Shown here piece by piece: positions 34,266-38,285 of a stretch of 38,285 nucleotides of DNA. Where the stretch lies: assembly GCA_021826225.1 (NCBI GenBank), contig JAKBAV010000012.1:1-38285 (forward strand), given 5' to 3'. Source of the stretch: Pseudomonadota bacterium (lineage in GTDB: Bacteria; Pseudomonadota; Alphaproteobacteria; Acetobacterales; Acetobacteraceae). Numbering within the stretch: position 1 is the stretch's first letter; each line of letters opens with the position of its first letter. The notes beneath the pieces were generated by a model. The model saw only the letters and a program-made list of their open reading frames with translations, ran no database searches and was not told the DNA's origin. Position numbers and translations under genes: made by a program.

Positions 34266-34386
34266 GCTGCGCTCCCGGAATCTCTTGTCACCGCATGTAG
34301 CCGATTTTGGCTGGCGGGACACGCCGGGGGCGCGGATGGCTTGTCCCAGCGTGATGTGAGATTTACCGCATGTGGCCAGACCGGGG

Positions 34387-35235
34387 TCAGGCGGCGCTTT
34401 GTGCCAATATGCGCCGTGCCTGTTTCAGATGCGGGGCATCGACCATCTTGCCGTCGATCTGCAGCACGCCGGCATCGGGGGATGCCGCAAAGGCATCGAC
34501 GATTTTCCGGGCATGGGCCAGTTCCGCCTCGGACGGGGTGAAGGCCGCGTTGATGATGGCGATCTGCGCCGGGTGAATCGCCATCATGCCGGTAAACCCG
34601 TCGCGCCGGCCGCGCGCGGCATAGGCGGCGAGGCCTTCGGTATTTTTGATGTCGGGGAACACGGTTTCGATGGCGAGCACGCCGGCGGCATGGGCGCCGA
34701 ACAAAGTGAGGGAGCGGGCGAGTTCATAGGGCTGGGTATAGGAGCCATCGGCCTCGCGGGCGGTGGCGGCACCTATGGCGGCGGGCAGGTCCTCGGCACC
34801 CCAGCTCAGGGCGCACAGCCGGGGCGAGATGCCGCCAAAACTGCCGATGGCGAAGATGGCGGCGGGGGTTTCGGTGGCGAGCGGGAAGATCAGCGTGCTG
34901 TCATTGCCGAGTTTGGTGAGGCGGTCGATCAGCGCGACCACGGATTTACCGCCCTCGGCTTTCGGCAGCATGATGCCGTCCGGCCTGGCGTGGATGACGG
35001 CGGCCAGATCGTCATCGACGAAGGCGCTGTCGAGCGGATTGATGCGCACGAACAGCGGCAGGCTGCGGTTGGGGCGGCGCAGAAAATCCGCGATGGCGTC
35101 GCGGGCCAGAGTTTTGGCCGAGGCGGCGACGGAATCCTCAAGGTCGAGAATCAGCGCATCGGCCCCCGAGGCGGCGGCCTTATCGAAACGCTCCGGCCGG
35201 TCGCCGGGGACGAAGAGCAGGGAGCGGAGCTTCAT
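34387..35235 (-). CDS. CitE-like CoA-ester lyase (HpcH/HpaI family)
   Basis: This 282-residue TIM-barrel lyase is of the citrate-lyase-beta/CLYBL/malyl-CoA lyase type: MKLRSLLFVPGDRPERFDKA start, DALILDLEDSVA (metal-binding acid region), RINPLDS, IMLPKAEGG, LIFPLATETPAAI and the C-terminal GMMAIHPAQIAIINAAFTPS (CoA/phosphate). Family members cleave 3-hydroxy-3-methyl- or 3-hydroxy-dicarboxyl-CoA esters such as citramalyl-CoA and methylmalyl-CoA. No classical HMG-CoA lyase is in the window, so this may serve that step. The ATG overlaps the hydratase stop (ATGA), so the two are coupled. The substrate is not determinable from sequence alone. Confidence 0.85.
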   Translation of the reverse strand: MKLRSLLFVPGDRPERFDKAAASGADALILDLEDSVAASAKTLARDAIADFLRRPNRSLPLFVRINPLDSAFVDDDLAAVIHARPDGIMLPKAEGGKSVVALIDRLTKLGNDSTLIFPLATETPAAIFAIGSFGGISPRLCALSWGAEDLPAAIGAATAREADGSYTQPYELARSLTLFGAHAAGVLAIETVFPDIKNTEGLAAYAARGRRDGFTGMMAIHPAQIAIINAAFTPSEAELAHARKIVDAFAASPDAGVLQIDGKMVDAPHLKQARRILAQSAA

Positions 35236-35687
35236 GGCGCGTTTTTCCGTTTCACCAGCGCCATGCGCAGGCATTGGCAGACGATTTCGCCGCGCTGGTT
35301 CAGCATCTCGTGGCGGAAGGTGACGATGCCGGCCTGCGGGCGGGATTTTGACTCTTTGAGGTCCACGATTTCCGTCGTGGCGCGCAGCGTATCGCCGATG
35401 AAGACGGGTTTGGGCATGACCAGTTTGTCATAGCCCAGATTGGCGACCAGTGTGCCCAGCGTGGTGTCGCCCACGGAGAGCCCGGCCATGAGCGCAAAGG
35501 TGAAGGTGCCGTTGACGAGGATCTGGCCGAATTCGCTGTTTTTGGCGAATTCCGCGTCGATATGCAAAGGCTGCGGGTTGTAGGTCATCGCTGAGAACAG
35601 GACGTTATCCGTCTCTGTCACCGTGCGGCGGATCTCATGCTCCATCTTGTCACCGATGGTCCATTCGTCGAAATATTTGCCGGCCAT
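35232..35687 (-). CDS. MaoC-family hot-dog-fold hydratase
   Basis: In this 151-residue protein the MaoC pattern is seen: YFDEWTIGD, TVTETDNVLFSAMTYNPQPLHIDAEFA (hydratase-2 motif with Asp/Asn and His), ILVNGTFTFALMAGLSV, and GDTLRATTEI, with R-R-Q-A-G-I-V-type beta strands at the end. Such enzymes hydrate enoyl-CoA or mesaconyl/itaconyl-CoA type substrates. AAGGAAGCG before the ATG is a good ribosome-binding site. Two bases separate it from the biotin carboxylase stop and its own stop overlaps the lyase start, so carboxylation, hydration and cleavage are in one transcription unit. Confidence 0.86.
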   Translation of the reverse strand: MAGKYFDEWTIGDKMEHEIRRTVTETDNVLFSAMTYNPQPLHIDAEFAKNSEFGQILVNGTFTFALMAGLSVGDTTLGTLVANLGYDKLVMPKPVFIGDTLRATTEIVDLKESKSRPQAGIVTFRHEMLNQRGEIVCQCLRMALVKRKNAP

Positions 35688-35689
35688 TT

Positions 35690-37561
35690 TTACGCTTCCT
35701 TTTCGATGAGGGCGAGCAGCACGCCTTCGGCGATTTGGGCATCGAGTGCGGCGGTAAAGGTTTTTACCACGCCGTCAAAGGGGGCAAGGAGCTGCTGCTC
35801 CATTTTCATGGCTTCCAGGACCAGGAGTTTCTGGCCCTTTTTCACATGGTCGCCCGCCGCCGCATGCACGGCGATGATGCGGCCGGGCATGGGCGAGAGG
35901 ATGGCGCCGTCCGAGGCGGCGGCGCCACCGGCCGCATGGTCGGCGCGGGCGAGGCCAAAGCTCCAGGCCTCGCCCTGGACGAACACCATGGTTTCATCGG
36001 CGATGGTCGCGGTGGTGTAGGCCGGGGGATTGTCGAGGGTGACGACATGGGTTGAACCGGCGATGTCCACGGCGACGCGCATATCCGGCGGTGCGGCGAT
36101 ACGCAGGCCGGTCAGGGTCTCCCAGGGGCCGGTGCCATGGGCGGGCAGCAAAGCATGGGCGGCGGCCTGGAGCACGGGGGCCGAGGGTTCCGTGCCGGGG
36201 ATGAGCGCCTCGGCATGGCGTTCGATGAAGCCGGTATCGATGCGCGCGCTCAGAAAATCGGCATTGGCGGCGGTGCGCGCCAGAAAACCGGCATTGGTTT
36301 TCACCGGCCAGACTTCCACGGCCGCGCAGGCCCGCGCGAGTTTGGCGGCGGCCCCGGCGCGCGTGGTGGCATGGGTGATCAGCTTGGCGATCATCGGGTC
36401 GTAATAGGGCGTGACCTCGCCGCCTTGCTCGACCCCGCTATCGACGCGGATATTATCCGGCAGGCGCAGATGCGTGAGCGGGCCGATGGAGGGCAGGAAG
36501 CCGGTGGCCGGGTTTTCCGCGTAGAGCCGGGCTTCCATCGCCCAGCCGTTGATGCGCAAGCTCTCCTGGGCGCGCGGCAGTTTTTCGCCCGAGGCGATGC
36601 GGAGCTGCCACTCCACCAGGTCCTGGCCGGTAATGGCCTCGGTGACCGGGTGCTCGACCTGCAGGCGGGTGTTCATTTCCATGAACCAGATGCGGTCCGC
36701 ACGCAGGCCTGCGCTCGCATCGGCGATGAATTCGATGGTGCCGGCGCCGACGTAATTGATGGCGAGCGCGGCTTTCACCGCGACGGCGCAGAGCGCGGCG
36801 CGGGTGTCTTCATCCATGCCCGGCGCCGGGGCTTCCTCGATGACCTTCTGGTGGCGGCGCTGGAGCGAGCAATCGCGCTCGAACAGATGCACGGCATTGC
36901 CATGGGTATCGCCGAATACCTGCACTTCGATATGGCGGGGCGCCAGAATGTATTTTTCAATCAGCACGCGCTCGTCGCCGAATGAGGCGGTGGCCTCGCG
37001 CTGGCAGCTCGCCAGGGCGTCCAGAAAATTCTCGCGCGCATCGACGCGGCGCATGCCTTTGCCGCCGCCGCCGGCTACGGCCTTGATGAGGACGGGGTAG
37101 CCGATTTTATCGGCCTCGGCATGCAGGTGCTCAGGCGTCTGGTCATCGCCCATATAGCCAGGTGTGACAGGCACGCCGGCGGCGATCATCAACTGCTTGG
37201 CGGCATCCTTGAGTCCCATGGCGCGGATGGCGGCGGGTGGGGCGCCGACCCAGATCAGCCCCGCCTCCTGCACGGCCTCGGCGAAGGCGGCATTCTCCGA
37301 GAGAAAACCGTAGCCTGGATGGATGGCGGCGGCGTTGGTGGCGCGTGCCGCAGCGAGAATTTTCTCCGGGAGCAAATAACTCTCGCGCGCAGGCGCCGGG
37401 CCGATGCACACCGCCTCGTCCGCCTCGCGCACGAAGGGAGCGGAAACATCGGCCTCGGAATACACCGTGATGGTGCGGATGCCGAGACGCGAGGCGGTGC
37501 GGATGATGCGGCGTGCGATCTCGCCGCGATTGGCGATGAGGAGGGAGGAAATCATCGCCAT
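35690..37561 (-). CDS. mccA: acyl-CoA carboxylase alpha subunit: biotin carboxylase + BCCP (methylcrotonyl-CoA carboxylase-like)
   Basis: This 623-residue protein runs in the order: biotin-carboxylase N domain (LLIANRGEIARRI, GYGFLSENAAFA), ATP-grasp (IKAVAGGGGKGMRRV, YILAPRHIEVQVFGD, MNTRLQVEHPVTE), C-terminal BC domain, and a biotinyl domain with VLEAMKMEQQL (biotin Lys). This fits the alpha subunit of methylcrotonyl-CoA carboxylase and related carboxylases. The ATG at 37561 overlaps the carboxyltransferase stop (TAATG); an alternative ATG at 37555 (MISSLLIANRG) is equally good by alignment. Identification as MCC rests mainly on its partner and cluster, not on a unique residue. Confidence 0.85.
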   Translation of the reverse strand: MAMISSLLIANRGEIARRIIRTASRLGIRTITVYSEADVSAPFVREADEAVCIGPAPARESYLLPEKILAAARATNAAAIHPGYGFLSENAAFAEAVQEAGLIWVGAPPAAIRAMGLKDAAKQLMIAAGVPVTPGYMGDDQTPEHLHAEADKIGYPVLIKAVAGGGGKGMRRVDARENFLDALASCQREATASFGDERVLIEKYILAPRHIEVQVFGDTHGNAVHLFERDCSLQRRHQKVIEEAPAPGMDEDTRAALCAVAVKAALAINYVGAGTIEFIADASAGLRADRIWFMEMNTRLQVEHPVTEAITGQDLVEWQLRIASGEKLPRAQESLRINGWAMEARLYAENPATGFLPSIGPLTHLRLPDNIRVDSGVEQGGEVTPYYDPMIAKLITHATTRAGAAAKLARACAAVEVWPVKTNAGFLARTAANADFLSARIDTGFIERHAEALIPGTEPSAPVLQAAAHALLPAHGTGPWETLTGLRIAAPPDMRVAVDIAGSTHVVTLDNPPAYTTATIADETMVFVQGEAWSFGLARADHAAGGAAASDGAILSPMPGRIIAVHAAAGDHVKKGQKLLVLEAMKMEQQLLAPFDGVVKTFTAALDAQIAEGVLLALIEKEA

Positions 37562-38285
37562 TACATCCTGAACAAGCCGAATTGCGGTTTTTGCGGGATC
37601 GGTGCGTTCAGCGTGGCCGAGAGGGCCAGGCCGAGCACATCGCGGGTCTGCGCGGGGTCGATGATGCCATCATCCCACAGCCGGGCGGTGGCGTAATAGG
37701 GGTTGCCCTCATCCTCGTATTTCTGGCGCACCGGCGCCTTGAAGGCCTCGGCCTCTTCGGGCGTCCATTTGGCGGCGTCGCGATGCACGGTGGCCAGCAC
37801 CGAGGCGGCCTGCTCGCCGCCCATGACCGAGATGCGCGCATTGGGCCAGGTGAACAGGAAGCGCGGGTTATAAGCTCTGCCGCACATGCCGTAATTGCCG
37901 GCGCCGAAACTGCCGCCGATGAGCACAGTGAGCTTGGGCACGGAAGCGGTGGCGACGGCGGTGACGAGTTTGGCGCCGTTCTTGGCGATGCCCTCGGCCT
38001 CATATTTGCCGCCGACCATGAAGCCGGAGATGTTCTGCAAAAACAGCAGCGGGATGCGGCGCTGGCAGGCGAGCTCGATGAAATGCGCGCCCTTGAGCGC
38101 GGATTCGGAGAACAGCACGCCGTTATTGGCCAGTATGGCGACCGGCATGCCCCAGATACGGGCAAAGCCGCATACCAGCGTGGTGCCATAGAGGCGCTTG
38201 AATTCATGGAATTCCGAGCCGTCGACGATACGGGCGATGACCTCATGCACATCGTAAGGGGCGCGCACATCCGAGGGCACGATGC
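37561..38285 (-). CDS. mccB: methylcrotonyl-CoA carboxylase beta (carboxyltransferase) subunit, C-terminal part
   Basis: This is the C-terminal about 240 residues of a biotin-dependent carboxyltransferase; the gene continues past the window end. The segments [93 protein letters not shown] are very close to those of MCC beta subunits (the oxyanion-hole Gly-rich loops). It transfers CO2 from biotin to 3-methylcrotonyl-CoA, in leucine/isovalerate degradation. It overlaps the alpha-subunit start. An isovaleryl-CoA dehydrogenase may lie beyond the edge, but that is inference. Confidence 0.9.
   Translation of the reverse strand, partial: IVPSDVRAPYDVHEVIARIVDGSEFHEFKRLYGTTLVCGFARIWGMPVAILANNGVLFSESALKGAHFIELACQRRIPLLFLQNISGFMVGGKYEAEGIAKNGAKLVTAVATASVPKLTVLIGGSFGAGNYGMCGRAYNPRFLFTWPNARISVMGGEQAASVLATVHRDAAKWTPEEAEAFKAPVRQKYEDEGNPYYATARLWDDGIIDPAQTRDVLGLALSATLNAPIPQKPQFGLFRM

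Noticed and set aside
34290-34377. Direct repeat ACCGCATGTRGCC (34290-34302 and 34365-34377) between the lyase and E1 genes
   Set aside because: Two 13-base copies with one difference, on no known spacing; could be an operator pair, but evidence is too thin for a feature.

Overview
This 38.3 kb window is high-GC, densely coding chromosomal DNA from an alphaproteobacterium. The evidence is a circularly permuted two-piece tmRNA gene, the dusB-ntrB-ntrC-ntrY-ntrX order, an RNase E with a large insertion in its S1 region, and ThyX-type thymidylate synthase. The Hint-domain surface protein and overall style point to Acetobacteraceae (Acidocella/Acidiphilium-like). That family placement is inference, not proof. 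There is no prophage, insertion sequence or CRISPR array.

Layout. 1-4.9 kb: the C-terminal end of a DnaJ-family chaperone; then, on the minus strand, a Hint-domain surface protein, pdxJ, lpd and two small membrane proteins (holin-like and DUF883-like). 5.0-8.3 kb (+): an envelope-stress-style trio of HtrA-like protease, OmpR-family regulator and sensor kinase, closed by a perfect 14-bp hairpin. 8.4-17.2 kb (-): an APC-type permease downstream of the operon dusB-ntrB-ntrC-ntrY-ntrX. 17.3-18.7 kb: stand-alone ispF (+), then a gene-poor stretch with a likely small RNA carrying a UCCUCCC motif, two related large palindromes, and ssrA on the minus strand. 18.7-24.7 kb: thyX with an AT-richer HNH-nuclease-like gene fused to its stop codon, then (-) an ACT-domain protein, a Bax-inhibitor-1 family protein and rne. 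25.2-28.6 kb (+): a glycosyltransferase with a C-terminal discoidin-like domain, and malate synthase G. 28.6-31.6 kb (-): two small membrane proteins and a NagA-MurQ fusion, with tRNA-Thr just upstream. tRNA-Ala lies on the plus strand. 32.0-38.3 kb (-): a six-gene acyl-CoA cluster: carboxyltransferase, biotin carboxylase/BCCP, MaoC hydratase, CitE-like lyase, fused E1 alpha-beta, and a free lipoyl domain.

The two most interesting systems are metabolic. (a) The NagA-MurQ fusion places two consecutive steps of peptidoglycan amino-sugar recycling in one chain. (b) The terminal cluster looks like a branched-chain acid (leucine-type) degradation route. A MaoC hydratase and a CitE-like lyase stand where enoyl-CoA-hydratase-type methylglutaconyl-CoA hydratase and classical HMG-CoA lyase would be expected. 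The oxoacid dehydrogenase is a fused E1 with a 75-residue lipoyl carrier and no local E2. The non-coding 17.8-18.7 kb stretch is the most information-rich intergenic part.
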